Of a DNA stretch of 64,000 nt, positions 35,555 through 49,700 are shown in pieces (position 1 is the first letter of the stretch; each line of letters begins with the position of its first letter). The DNA is from Parapristionchus giblindavisi (lineage: Eukaryota > Nematoda > Chromadorea > Rhabditida > Diplogasteridae), in contig CALSFV010000010.1 of the NCBI GenBank assembly GCA_943737045.1, positions 310,001 to 374,000 on the forward strand. The letters are read 5' to 3'. The translations under genes and the position numbers were made by a program. The notes under the pieces were generated by a model. That model was not told the origin of the DNA, ran no database searches, and saw nothing but the letters and a program-made list of their open reading frames with translations.

Positions 35555-38094
35555 ATGAAAGAGCGAAAAATTCTGAATAAGATAGACTATTTCAAAGTGG
35601 TCAGTACGGCCAATATGTAAATTTATCTTTCAATACTCTCTGTTTTTGGTACAAAATAATTCGTTACAAGTCTAATTGTCAATGATACTTATCGAGTAAT
35701 ATACTATGTGAAAGAGGAAAAAATTCTGAATGAGACACACTTCAGTTCATGTCGAGCTGTGATATTTTACTGCTGCTATAATGACCGAAGTACAGAAGTA
35801 GCTTTTACTCTGATTTGATCAAGATAACTTGAGAAATATGAAAATGAAAATGAAACCTATCGTGTCATATACCAAATGAAAGAGCGAAAAATTCTGAATA
35901 AGATAAACTATTTCAAAGTACGGCCAATATGTAAATTTATCTTTCAATGCTCTCTGTTTTTGGTACAAAATAATTCGTTACAAGTCTAATTATCAATGAT
36001 ACTTATCGAGTAATATACTATGTGAAAGAGGAAAAAAATCTGAATGAGACACACTTCAGTTCATGTCGAGCTGTGATATTTTACTGCTGCTATAATGACC
36101 GAAGTACAGAAGTAGCTTTTACTCTGATTTGATCAAGATAACTTGAGAAATATGAAAATGAAAATGAAACCTATCGTGTCATATACCAAATGAAAGAGCG
36201 AAAAATTCTGAATAAGATAAACTATTTCAAAGTACGGCCAATATGTAAATTTATCTTTCAATACTCTCTGTTTTTGGTACAAAATAATTCGTTACAAGTC
36301 TAATTGTCAATGATACTTATCGAGTAATATACTATGTGAAAGAGGAAAAAATTCTGAATGAGACACACTTCAGGTCATGTCGAGCTGTAATATTTTCCTG
36401 CTGCTATAATGACCGAAGTACAAAAGTAGCTTTTACTCTGATATGATCAAGATAACTTGAGAAATATGAAAATGAAAATGAAACCTATCGTGTCATATAC
36501 CAAATGAAAGAGCGAAAAATTCTGAATAAGATAGACTATTTCAAAGTGGTCAGTACGGCCAATATGTAAATTAATCTTTCAATGCTCTCTGTTTTTGGTA
36601 CAAAATAATTCGTTACAAGTCTAATTGTCAATGATACTTATCGAGTAATATACTATGTGAAAGAGGAAAAAATTCTGAATGAGACACACTTCAGTTCATG
36701 TCGAGCTGTGATATTTTACTGCTGCTATAATGACCGAAGTACAGAAGTAGCTTTTACTCTGATTTGATCAAGATAACTTGAGAAATATGAAAATGAAAAT
36801 GAAACCTATCGTGTCATATACCAAATGAAAGAGCGAAAAATTCTGAATAAGATAAACTATTTCAAAGTACGGCCAATATGTAAATTTATCTTTCAATACT
36901 CTCTGTTTTTGGTACAAAATAATTCGTTACAAGTCTAATTGTCAATGATACTTATCGAGTAATATACTATGTGAAAGAGGAAAAAATTCTGAATGAGACA
37001 CACTTCAGGTCATGTCGAGCTGTAATATTTTCCTGCTGCTATAATGACCGAAGTACAAAAGTAGCTTTTACTCTGATATGATCAAGATAACTTGAGAAAT
37101 ATGAAAATGAAAATGAAACCTATCGTGTCATATACCAAATGAAAGAGCGAAAAATTCTGAATAAGATAAACTATTTCAAAGTACGGCCAATATGTAAATT
37201 AATCTTTCAATGCTCTCTGTTTTTGGTACAAAATAATTCGTTACAAGTCTAATTGTCAATGATACTTATCGAGTAATATACTATGTGAAAGAGGAAAAAA
37301 TTCTAAATGAGACACACTTCAGGTCATGTCGAGCTGTAATATTTTACTGCTGCTATAATGACCGAAGTACAAAAGTAGCTTTTGCTCTGATATGATCAAG
37401 ATAACTTGAGAAATATGAAAATGAAAATGAAACCTACACTGTCATATACCAAATGAAAGAGCGAAAAATTCTGAATAAGATAGACTATTTCAAAGTGGTC
37501 AGTACGGCCAATATGTAAATTTATCTTTCAATGCTCTCTGTTTTTGGTACAAAATAATTCGTTACAAGTCTAATTGTCAATGATACTTATCGAGTAATAT
37601 ACTATGTGAAAGAGGAAAAAATTCTAAATGAGACACACTTCAGGTCATGTCGAGCTGTAATATTTTACTGCTGCTATAATGACCGAAGTACAAAAGTAGC
37701 TTTTGCTCTGATATGATCAAGATAACTTGAGAAATATGAAAATGAAAATGAAACCTACACTGTCATATACCAAATGAAAGAGCGAAAAATTCTGAATAAG
37801 ATAGACTATTTCAAAGTGGTCAGTACGGCCAATATGTAAATTTATCTTTCAATGCTCTCTGTTTTTGGTACAAAATAATTCGTTACAAGTCTAATTGTCA
37901 ATGATACTTATCGAGTAATATACTATGTGAAAGAGGAAAAAATTCTGAATGAGACACACTTCAGGTCATGTCGAGCTGTGATATTTTACTGCTGCTATAA
38001 TGACCGAAGTACAAAAGTAGCTTTTGCTCTGATATGATCAAGATAACTTGAGAAATATGAAAATGAAAATGAAACCTACCGTGTCATATACCAA
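35555..38094 (+). repeat. Eight-monomer linker block between ten-monomer copies
   Basis: Units start at 35555, 35876, 36190, 36504, 36825, 37139, 37453 and 37774; four are 314 bp (total 2540 bp). The marker order (CAGTTCATG unit, 314-bp unit, AAATTAATC unit with CAGTTCATG, 314-bp unit, CCTACACTG units, then an AATGCTC/CCTACCGTG unit) matches the 24042-29150 region that precedes ten-monomer copy 1. The duplicated unit was therefore larger than the ten-mer alone. Confidence 0.75.
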
Positions 38095-41000
38095 ATGAAA
38101 GAGCGAAAAATTCTGAATAAGATAGACTATTTCAAAGTGGTCAGTACGGCCAATATGTAAATTTATCTTTCAATACTCTCTGTTTTTGGTACAAAATAAT
38201 TCGTTACAAGTCTAATTGTCAATGATACTTATCGAGTAATATACTATGTGAAAGAGGAAAAAATTCTGAATGAGACACACTTCAGTTCATGTCGAGCTGT
38301 GATATTTTACTGCTGCTATAATGACCGAAGTACAGAAGTAGCTTTTACTCTGATTTGATCAAGATAACTTGAGAAATATGAAAATGAAAATGAAACCTAT
38401 CGTGTCATATACCAAATGAAAGAGCGAAAAATTCTGAATAAGATAAACTATTTCAAAGTACGGCCAATATGTAAATTTATCTTTCAATACTCTCTGTTTT
38501 TGGTACAAAATAATTCGTTACAAGTCTAATTGTCAATGATACTTATCGAGTAATATACTATGTGAAAGAGGAAAAAATTCTAAATGAGACACACTTCAGG
38601 TCATGTCGAGCTGTAATATTTTACTGCTGCTATAATGACCGAAGTACAAAAGTAGCTTTTGCTCTGATATGATCAAGATAACTTGAGAAATATGAAAATG
38701 AAAATGAAACCTACCGTGTCATATACCAAATGAAAGAGCGAAAAATTCTGAATAAGATAGACTATTTCAAAGTGGTCAGTACGGCCAATATGTAAATTTA
38801 TCTTTCAATACTCTCTGTTTTCGGTACAAAATAATTCGTTACAAGTCTAATTGTCAATGATACTTATCGAGTAATATACTATGTGAAAGAGGAAAAAATT
38901 CTGAATGAGACACACTTCAGGTCATGTCGAGCTGTGATATTTTACTGCTGCTATAATGACCGAAGTAGAAAAGTAGCTTTTACTCTGATATGATCAAGAT
39001 AACTTGAGAAATATGAAAATGAAAATGAAACCTACCGTGTCATATACCAAATGAAAGAGCGAAAAATTCTGAATAAGATGAACTATTTCAAAGTGGTCAG
39101 TACGGCCAATATGTAAATTTATCTTTCAATACTCTCTGTTTTTGGTACAAAATAATTCGTTACAAGTCTAATTGTCAATGATACTTATCGAGTGATATAC
39201 TATGTGAAAGAGGAAAAAATTCTGAATGAGACACACTTCAGGTCATGTCGAGCTGTGATATTTTACTGCTGCTATAATGACCGAAGTACAAAAGTAGCTT
39301 TTACTCTGATATGATCAAGATAACTTGAGAAATATGAAAATGAAAATGAAACCTATCGTGTCATATACCAAATGAAAGAGCGAAAAATTCTGAATAAGAT
39401 AAACTATTTCAAAGTGGTCAGTACGGCCAATATGTAAATTTATCTTTCAATACTCTCTGTTTTTGGTACAAAATAATTCGTTACAAGTCTAATTGTCAAT
39501 GATACTTATCGAGTAATATACTATGTGAAAGAGGAAAAAATTCTGAATGAGACACACTTCAGGTCATGTCGAGCTGTGATATTTTACTGCTGCTATAATG
39601 ACCGAAGTACAAAAGTAGCTTTTGCTCTGATATGATCAAGATAACTTGAGAAATATGAAAATGAAAATGAAACCTATCGTGTCATATACCAAATGAAAGA
39701 GCGAAAAATTCTGAATAAGATAGACTATTTCAAAGTGGTCAGTACGGCCAATATGTAAATTTAATTTTCAATACTCTCTGTTTTTGGTACAAAATAATTC
39801 GTTACAAGTCTAATTATCAATGATACTTATCGAGTAATATACTATGTGAAAGAGGAAAAAAATCTGAATGAGACACACTTCAGGTCATGTCGAGCAGTGA
39901 TATTTTACTGCTGCTATAATGATCGAAGTACAAAAGTAGCTTTTACTCTGATATGATCAAGATAACTTGAGAAATATGAAAATGAAAATGAAACATCGTG
40001 TCATATACCAAATGAAAGAGCGAAAAATTCTGAATAAGATAGACTATTTCAAAGTGGTCAGTACGGCCAATATGTAAATTTAATTTTCAATACTCTCTGT
40101 TTTTGGTACAAAATAATTCGTTACAAGTCTAATTATCAATGATACTTATCGAGTAATATACTATGTGAAAGAGGAAAAAAATCTGAATGAGACACACTTC
40201 AGGTCATGTCGAGCTGTGATATTTTACTGCTGCTATAATGACCGAAGTACAAAAGTAGCTTTTGCTCTGATATGATCAAGATAACTTGAGAAATATGAAA
40301 ATGAAAATGAAACCTACCGTGTCATATACCAAATGAAAGAGCGAAAAATTCTGAATAAGATAGACTATTTCAAAGTGGTCAGTACGGCCAATATGTAAAT
40401 TTATCTTTCAATACTCTCTGTTTTTGGTACAAAATAATTCGTTACAAGTCTAATTGTCAATGATACTAATCGAGAAATATACTATGTGAAAGAGGAAAAA
40501 ATTTTGAATGAGACACACTTCAGGTCATGTCGAGCAGTGATATTTTACTGCTGCTATAATGATCGAAGTACAAAAGTAGCTTTTACTCTGATATGATCAA
40601 GATAACTTGAGAAATATGAAAATGAAAATGAAACCTATCGTGTCATATACCAAATGTAAGAGCGAAAAATTCTGAATAAGATAAACTATTTCAAAGTGGT
40701 CAGTACGGCCAATATGTAAATTTATCTTTCAATACTCTCTATTTTTGGTACAAAATAATTCGTTACAAGTCTAATTGTCAATGATACTTATCGAGTAATA
40801 TACTATGTGAAAGAGGAAAAAAATCTGAATGAGACACACTTCAGGTCATGTCGAATTGTGATATTTTACTGCTGCTATAATGACCGAAGTACAAAAGTAG
40901 CTTTTACTCTGATATGATCAAGATAACTTGAGAAATATGAAAATGAAAATGAAACCTATCGTGTCATATACCAAATGTAAGAGCGAAAAATTCTGAATAA

Positions 41001-41295
41001 GATAAACTATTTCAAAGTGGTCAGTACGGCCAATATGTAAATTTATCTTTCAATACTCTCTATTTTTGGTACAAAATAATTCGTTACAAGTCTAATTGTC
41101 AATGATACTTATCGAGTGATATACTATGTGAAAGAGGAAAAAATTCTGAATGAGACACACTTCAGGTCATGTCGAGCTGTGATATTTTACTGCTGCTATA
41201 ATGACCGAAGTACAAAAGTAGCTTTTACTCTGATATGATCAAGATAACTTGAGAAATATGAAAATGAAAATGAAACCTATCGTGTCATATACCAA
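38095..41295 (+). repeat. 3201-bp (ten-monomer) higher-order repeat, copy 3
   Basis: Third copy of the ten-monomer block, separated from copy 2 by the linker. The TTTTCGG marker is at 38822, 5742 bp after that of copy 2. Differences from copies 1 and 2 include GTGAAAGAGG restored near 39203, a 2-bp loss near 39992 (AAACATCG), AAATATAC instead of AAATAAAC near 40475 and CGAATTGTG near 40853. It is older than the copy 1/copy 2 split, or has been locally converted. Confidence 0.9.
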
Positions 41296-44200
41296 ATGAA
41301 AGAGCGAAAAATTCTGAATAAGATAGACTATTTCAAAGTGGTCAGTACGGCCAATATGTAAATTTATCTTTCAATACTCTCTGTTTTTGGTACAAAATAA
41401 TTCGTTACAAGTCTAATTGTCAATGATACTTATCGAGTAATATACTATGTGAAAGAGGAAAAAATTCTGAATGAGACACACTTCAGTTCATGTCGAGCTG
41501 TGATATTTTACTACTGCTATAATGACCGAAGTACAGAAGTAGCTTTTACTCTGATTTGATCAAGATAACTTGAGAAATATGAAAATGAAAATGAAACCTA
41601 TCGTGTCATATACCAAATGAAAGAGCGAAAAATTCTGAATAAGATAAACTATTTCAAAGTACGGCCAATATGTAAATTTATCTTTCAATGCTCTCTGTTT
41701 TTGGTACAAAATAATTCGTTACAAGTCTAATTGTCAATGATACTTATCGAGTAATATACTATGTGAAAGAGGAAAAAAATCTGAATGAGACACACTTCAG
41801 GTCATGTCGAGCTGTGATATTTTACTGCTGCTATAATGACCGAAGTACAAAAGTAGCTTTTGCTCTGATATGATCAAGATAACTTGAGAAATATGAAAAT
41901 GAAAATGAAACCTACCGTGTCATATACCAAATGAAAGAGCGAAAAATTCTGAATAAGATAGACTATTTCAAAGTGGTCAGTACGGCCAATATGTAAATTT
42001 ATCTTTCAATACTCTCTGTTTTTGGTACAAAATAATTCGTTACAAGTCTAATTGTCAATGATACTTATCGAGAAATATACTATGTGAAAGAGGAAAAAAT
42101 TTTGAATGAGACACACTTCAGGTCATGTCGAGCAGTGATATTTTACTGCTGCTATAATGACCGAAGTACAAAAGTAGCTTTTACTCTGATATGATCAAGA
42201 TAACTTGAGAAATATGAAAATGAAAATGAAACCTATCGTGTCATATACCAAATGTAAGAGCGAAAAATTCTGAATAAGATAAACTATTTCAAAGTACGGC
42301 CAATATGTAAATTTATCTTTCAATGCTCTCTGTTTTGGTACAAAATAATTCGTTACAAGTCTAATTGTCAATGATACATATCGAGTAATATACTATGTGA
42401 AAGAGGAAAAAAATCTGAATGAGACACACTTCAGGTCATGTCGAGCTGTGATATTTTACTGCTGCTATAATGACCGAAGTACAAAAGTAGCTTTTACTCT
42501 GATATGATCAAGATAACTTGAGAAATATGAAAATGAAAATGAAACCTATCGTGTCATATACCAAATGTAAGAGCGAAAAATTCTGAATAAGATAAACTAT
42601 TTCAAAGTGGTCAGTACGGCCAATATGTAAATTTATCTTTCAATACTCTCTATTTTTGGTACAAAATAATTCGTTACAAGTCTAATTGTCAATGATACTT
42701 ATCGAGTGATATACTATGTGAAAGAGGAAAAAATTCTGAATGAGACACACTTCAGGTCATGTCGAGCTGTGATATTTTACTGCTGAAATAATGACCGAAG
42801 TACAAAAGTAGCTTTTACTCTGATATGATCAAGATAACTTGAGAAATATGAAAATGAAAATGAAACCTATCGTGTCATATACCAAATGTAAGAGCGAAAA
42901 ATTCTGAATAAGATAAACTATTTCAAAGTGGTCAGTACGGCCAATATGTAAATTTATCTTTCAATACTCTCTATTTTTGGTACAAAATAATTCGTTACAA
43001 GTCTAATTGTCAATGATACTTATCGAGTGATATACTATGTGAAAGAGGAAAAAATTCTGAATGAGACACACTTCAGGTCATGTCGAGCTGTGATATTTTA
43101 CTGCTGCTATAATGACCGAAGTACAAAAGTAGCTTTTACTCTGATATGATCAAGATAACTTGAGAAATATGAAAATGAAAATGAAACCTATCGTGTCATA
43201 TACCAAATGAAAGAGCGAAAAATTCTGAATAAGATAGACTATTTCAAAGTGGTCAGTACGGCCAATATGTAAATTTATCTTTCAATACTCTCTGTTTTTG
43301 GTACAAAATAATTCGTTACAAGTCTAATTGTCAATGATACTTATCGAGTGATATACTATGTGAAAGAGGAAAAAATTCTGAATGAGACACACTTCAGGTC
43401 ATGTCGAGCTGTGATATTTTACTGCTGCTATAATGACCGAAGTACAAAAGTAGCTTTTACTCTGATATGATCAAGATAACTTGAGAAATATGAAAATGAA
43501 AATGAAACCTATCGTGTCATATACCAAATGTAAGAGCGAAAAATTCTGAATAAGATAAACTATTTCAAAGTACGGCCAATATGTAAATTTATCTTTCAAT
43601 GCTCTCTGTTTTTGGTACAAAATAATTCGTTACAAGTCTAATTGTCAATGATACTTATCGAGTAATATACTATGTGAAAGAGGAAAAAAATCTGAATGAG
43701 ACACACTTCAGGTCATGTCGAGCTGTGATATTTTACTGCTGCTATAATGACCGAAGTACAAAAGTAGCTTTTACTCTGATATGATCAAGATAACTTGAGA
43801 AATATGAAAATGAAAATGAAACCTATCGTGTCATATACCAAATGTAAGAGCGAAAAATTCTGAATAAGATAAACTATTTCAAAGTGGTCAGTACGGCCAA
43901 TATGTAAATTTATCTTTCAATACTCTCTATTTTTGGTACAAAATAATTCGTTACAAGTCTAATTGTCAATGATACTTATCGAGTGATATACTATGTGAAA
44001 GAGGAAAAAATTCTGAATGAGACACACTTCAGGTCATGTCGAGCTGTGATATTTTACTGCTGCTATAATGACCGAAGTACAAAAGTAGCTTTTACTCTGA
44101 TATGATCAAGATAACTTGAGAAATATGAAAATGAAAATGAAACCTATCGTGTCATATACCAAATGAAAGAGCGAAAAATTCTGAATAAGATAGACTATTT

Positions 44201-44483
44201 CAAAGTGGTCAGTACGGCCAATATGTAAATTTATCTTTCAATACTCTCTGTTTTTGGTACAAAATAATTCGTTACAAGTCTAATTGTCAATGATACTTAT
44301 CGAGTAATATACTATGTGAAAGAGGAAAAAATTCTGAATGAGACACACTTCAGTTCATGTCGAGCTGTGATATTTTACTGCTGCTATAATGACCGAAGTA
44401 CAGAAGTAGCTTTTACTCTGATTTGATCAAGATAACTTGAGAAATATGAAAATGAAAATGAAACCTATCGTGTCATATACCAA

Positions 44484-45753
44484 ATGAAAGAGCGAAAAAT
44501 TCTGAATAAGATAAACTATTTCAAAGTACGGCCAATATGTAAATTTATCTTTCAATACTCTCTGTTTTTGGTACAAAATAATTCGTTACAAGTCTAATTG
44601 TCAATGATACTTATCGAGAAATATACTATGTGAAAGAGGAAAAAATTTTGAATGAGACACACTTCAGGTCATGTCGAGCAGTGATATTTTACTGCTGCTA
44701 TAATGACCGAAGTACAAAAGTAGCTTTTACTCTGATATGATCAAGATAACTTGAGAAATATGAAAATGAAAATGAAACCTATCGTGTCATATACCAAATG
44801 TAAGAGCGAAAAATTCTGAATAAGATAAACTATTTCAAAGTGGTCAGTACGGCCAATATGTAAATTTATCTTTCAATACTCTCTATTTTTGGTACAAAAG
44901 AATTCGTTACAAGTCTAATTGTCAATGATACTTATCGAGTGATATACTATGTGAAAGAGGAAAAAATTCTGAATGAGACACACTTCAGGTCATGTCGAGC
45001 TGTGATATTTTACTGCTGCTATAATGACCGAAGTACAAAAGTAGCTTTTACTCTGATTTGATCAAGATAACTTGAGAAATATGAAAATGAAAATGAAACC
45101 TATCGTGTCATATACCAAATGAAAGAGCGAAAAATTCTGAATAAGATAAACTATTTCAAAGTACGGCCAATATGTAAATTTATCTTTCAATACTCTCTGT
45201 TTTTGGTACAAAATAATTCGTTACAAGTCTAATTGTCAATGATACTTATCGAGAAATATACTATGTGAAAGAGGAAAAAATTTTGAATGAGACACACTTC
45301 AGGTCATGTCGAGCAGTGATATTTTACTGCTGCTATAATGACCGAAGTACAAAAGTAGCTTTTACTCTGATATGATCAAGATAACTTGAGAAATATGAAA
45401 ATGAAAATGAAACCTATCGTGTCATATACCAAATGTAAGAGCGAAAAATTCTGAATAAGATAAACTATTTCAAAGTGGTCAGTACGGCCAATATGTAAAT
45501 TTATCTTTCAATACTCTCTATTTTTGGTACAAAAGAATTCGTTACAAGTCTAATTGTCAATGATACTTATCGAGTGATATACTATGTGAAAGAGGAAAAA
45601 ATTCTGAATGAGACACACTTCAGGTCATGTCGAGCTGTGATATTTTACTGCTGCTATAATGACCGAAGTACAAAAGTAGCTTTTACTCTGATATGATCAA
45701 GATAACTTGAGAAATATGAAAATGAAAATGAAACCTATCGTGTCATATACCAA
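44484..45753 (+). repeat. 635-bp (two-monomer) higher-order repeat, two copies
   Basis: A 314-bp unit with GAGAAATATAC, TTTTGAATG and GAGCAGTG, followed by a 321-bp TGTAAGAGCG unit with TCTATTTTTGG and AAAAGAATTCG, occurs at 44484-45118 and again at 45119-45753. The shared T-to-G change creates a GAATTC site where other units read TAATTC. The second units differ at GATTTGATC versus GATATGATC. Confidence 0.85.
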
Positions 45754-46702
45754 ATGAAAGAGCGAAAAATTCTGAATAAGATAGACTATTTCAAAGTGGT
45801 CAGTACGGCCAATATGTAAATTTATCTTTCAATACTCTCTGTTTTTGGTACAAAATAATTCGTTACAAGTCTAATTGTCAATGATACTTATCGAGTAATA
45901 TACTATGTGAAAGAGGAAAAAATTCTGAATGAGACACACTTCAGTTCATGTCGAGCTGTGATATTTTACTGCTGCTATAATGACCGAAGTACAGAAGTAG
46001 CTTTTACTCTGATTTGATCAAGATAACTTGAGAAATATGAAAATGAAAATGAAACCTATCGTGTCATATACCAAATGAAAGAGCGAAAAATTCTGAATAA
46101 GATAAACTATTTCAAAGTACGGCCAATATGTAAATTTATCTTTCAATGCTCTCTGTTTTTGGTACAAAATAATTCGTTACAAGTCTAATTGTCAATGATA
46201 CTTATCGAGTAATATACTATGTGAAAGAGGAAAAAATTCTGAATGAGACACACTTCAGGTCATGTCGAGCTGTGATATTTTACTGCTGCTATACTGACCG
46301 AAGTACAAAAGTAGCTTTTGCTCTGATATGATCAAGATAACTTGAGAAATATGAAAATGAAAATGAAACCTACCGTGTCATATACCAAATGAAAGAGCGA
46401 AAAATTCTGAATAAGATAAACTATTTCAAAGTACGGCCAATATGTAAATTTATCTTTCAATACTGTCTGTTTTTGGTACAAAATAATTCGTTACAAGTCT
46501 AATTGTCAATGATACTTATCGAGTAATATACTATGTGAAAGAGGAAAAAATTCTAAATGAGACACACTTCAGGTCATGTCGAGCTGTAATATTTTACTGC
46601 TGCTATAATGACCGAAGTACAAAAGTAGCTTTTGCTCTGATATGATCAAGATAACTTGAGAAATATGAAAATGAAAATGAAACCTACCGTGTCACATACC
46701 AA

Positions 46703-49700
46703 ATGAAAGAGCGAAAAATTCTGAATAAGATAAACTATTTCAAAGTGGTCAGTACGGCCAATATGTAAATTTATCTTTCAATGCTCTCTGTTTTTGGTAC
46801 AAAATAATTCGTTACAAGTCTAATTGTCAATGATACTTATCGAGTAATATACTATGTGAAAGAGGAAAAAATTCTAAATGAGACACACTTCAGGTCATGT
46901 CGAGCTGTAATATTTTACTGCTGCTATAATGACCGAAGTACAAAAGTAGCTTTTGCTCTGATATGATCAAGATAACTTGAGAAATATGAAAATGAAAATG
47001 AAACCTACCGTGTCATATACCAAATGAAAGAGCGGAAAATTCTGAATAAGATAGACTATTTCAAAGTGGTCAGTACGGCCAATATGTAAATTTATCTTTC
47101 AATACTCTCTATTTTTGGTACAAAATAATTCGTTACAAGTCTAATTGTCAATGATACTTATCGAGTGATATACTATGTGAAAGAGGAAAAAATTCTGAAT
47201 GAGACACACTTCAGGTCATGTCGAGCTGTGATATTTTACTGCTGCTATAATGACCGAAGTACAAAAGTAGCTTTTACTCTGATATGATCAAGATAACTTG
47301 AGAAATATGAAAATGAAAATGAAACCTATCGTGTCATATACCAAATGAAAGAGCGAAAAATTCTGAATAAGATAGACTATTTCAAAGTGGTCAGTACGGC
47401 CAATATGTAAATTTATCTTTCAATACTCTCTGTTTTTGGTACAAAATAATTCGTTACAAGTCTAATTGTCAATGATACTTATCGAGTAATATACTATGTG
47501 AAAGAGGAAAAAATTCTGAATGAGACACACTTCAGTTCATGTCGAGCTGTGATATTTTACTGCTGCTATAATGACCGAAGTACAAAAGTAGCTTTTACTC
47601 TGATATGATCAAGATAACTTGAGAAATATGAAAATGAAAATGAAACCTACCGTGTCATATACCAAATGAAAGAGCGAAAAATTCTGAATAAGATAGACTA
47701 TTTCAAAGTGGTCAGTACGGCCAATATGTAAATTTATCTTTCAATGCTCTCTGTTTTTGGTACAAAATAATTCGTTACAAGTCTAATTGTCAATGATACT
47801 TATCGAGTAATATACTATGTGAAAGAGGAAAAAATTCTGAATGAGACACACTTCAGGTCATGTCGAGCTGTAATATTTTCCTGCTGCTATAATGACCGAA
47901 GTACAAAAGTAGCTTTTACTCTGATATGATCAAGATAACTTGAGAAATATGAAAATGAAAATGAAACCTACCGTGTCATATACCAAATGAAAGAGCGAAA
48001 AATTCTCAATAAGATAGACTATTTCAAAGTGGTCAGTACGGCCAATATGTAAATTTATCTTTCAATACTTTCTTTTTTTGGTACAAAATAATTCGTTACA
48101 AGTCTAATTGTCAATGATACTTATCGAGTAATATACTATGTGAAAGAGGAAAAAATTCTGAATGAGACACACTTCAGGTCATGTCGAGCTGTAATATTTT
48201 CCTGCTGCTATAATGACCGAAGTACACAAGTAGCTTTTACTCTGATATGATCAAGATAACTTGAGAAATATGAAAATGAAAATGAAACCTATCGTGTCAT
48301 ATACCAAATGAAAGAGCGAAAAATTCTGAATAAGATAGACTATTTCAAAGTGGTCAGTACGGCCAATATGTAAATTTATCTTTCAATACTCTCTGTTTTT
48401 GGTACAAAATAATTCGTTACAAGTCTAATTGTCAATGATACTTATCGAGTAATATACTATGTGAAAGAGGAAAAAATTCTGAATGAGACACACTTCAGTT
48501 CATGTCGAGCTGTGATATTTTACTGCTGCTATAATGACCGAAGTACAAAAGTAGCTTTTACTCTGATATGATCAAGATAACTTGAGAAATATGAAAATGA
48601 AAATGAAACCTATCGTGTCATATACCAAATGAAAGAGCGAAAAATTCTGAATAAGATAGACTATTTCAAAGTGGTCAGTACGGCCAATATGTAAATTTAT
48701 CTTTCAATACTTTCTGTTTTTGGTACAAAATAATTCGTTACAAGTCTAATTGTCAATGATACTTATCGAGTAATATACTATGTGAAAGAGGAAAAAATTC
48801 TGAATGAGACACACTTCAGGTCATGTCGAGCTGTAATATTTTCCTGCTGCTATAATGACCGAAGTACAAAAGTAGCTTTTACTCTGATATGATCAAGATA
48901 ACTTGAGAAATATGAAAATGAAAATGAAACCTATCGTGTCATATACCAAATGAAAGAGCGAAAAATTCTGAATAAGATAAACTGTTTCAAAGTGGTCAGT
49001 ACGGCCAATATGTAAATTTATCTTTCAATACTCTCTGTTTTTGGTACAAAATAATTCGTTACAAGTCTAATTGTCAATGATACTTATCGAGTAATATGCT
49101 ATGTGAAAGAGGAAAAAATTCTGAATGAGACACACTTCAGGTCATGTCGAGCTGTAATATTTTCCTGCTGCTATAATGACCGAAGTACAAAAGTAGCTTT
49201 TACTCTGATATGATCAAGATAACTTGAGAAATATGAAAATGAAAATGAAACCTACCGTGTCATATAACAAATGAAAGAGCGAAAAATTCTGAATAAGATA
49301 GACTATTTCAAAGTGGTCAGTACGGCCAATATGTAAATTTATCTTTCAATACTTTCTTTTTTTGGTACAAAATAATTCGTTACAAGTCTAATTGTCAATG
49401 ATACTTATCGAGTAATATACTATGTGAAAGAGGAAAAAATTCTGAATGAGACACACTTCAGGTCATGTCGAGCTGTAATATTTTCCTGCTGCTATAATGA
49501 CCGAAGTACACAAGTAGCTTTTACTCTGATATGATCAAGATAACTTGAGAAATATGAAAATGAAAATGAAACCTATCGTGTCATATACCAAATGAAAGAG
49601 CGAAAAATTCTGAATAAGATAGACTATTTCAAAGTGGTCAGTACGGCCAATATGTAAATTTATCTTTCAATACTTTCTGTTTTTGGTACAAAATAATTCG

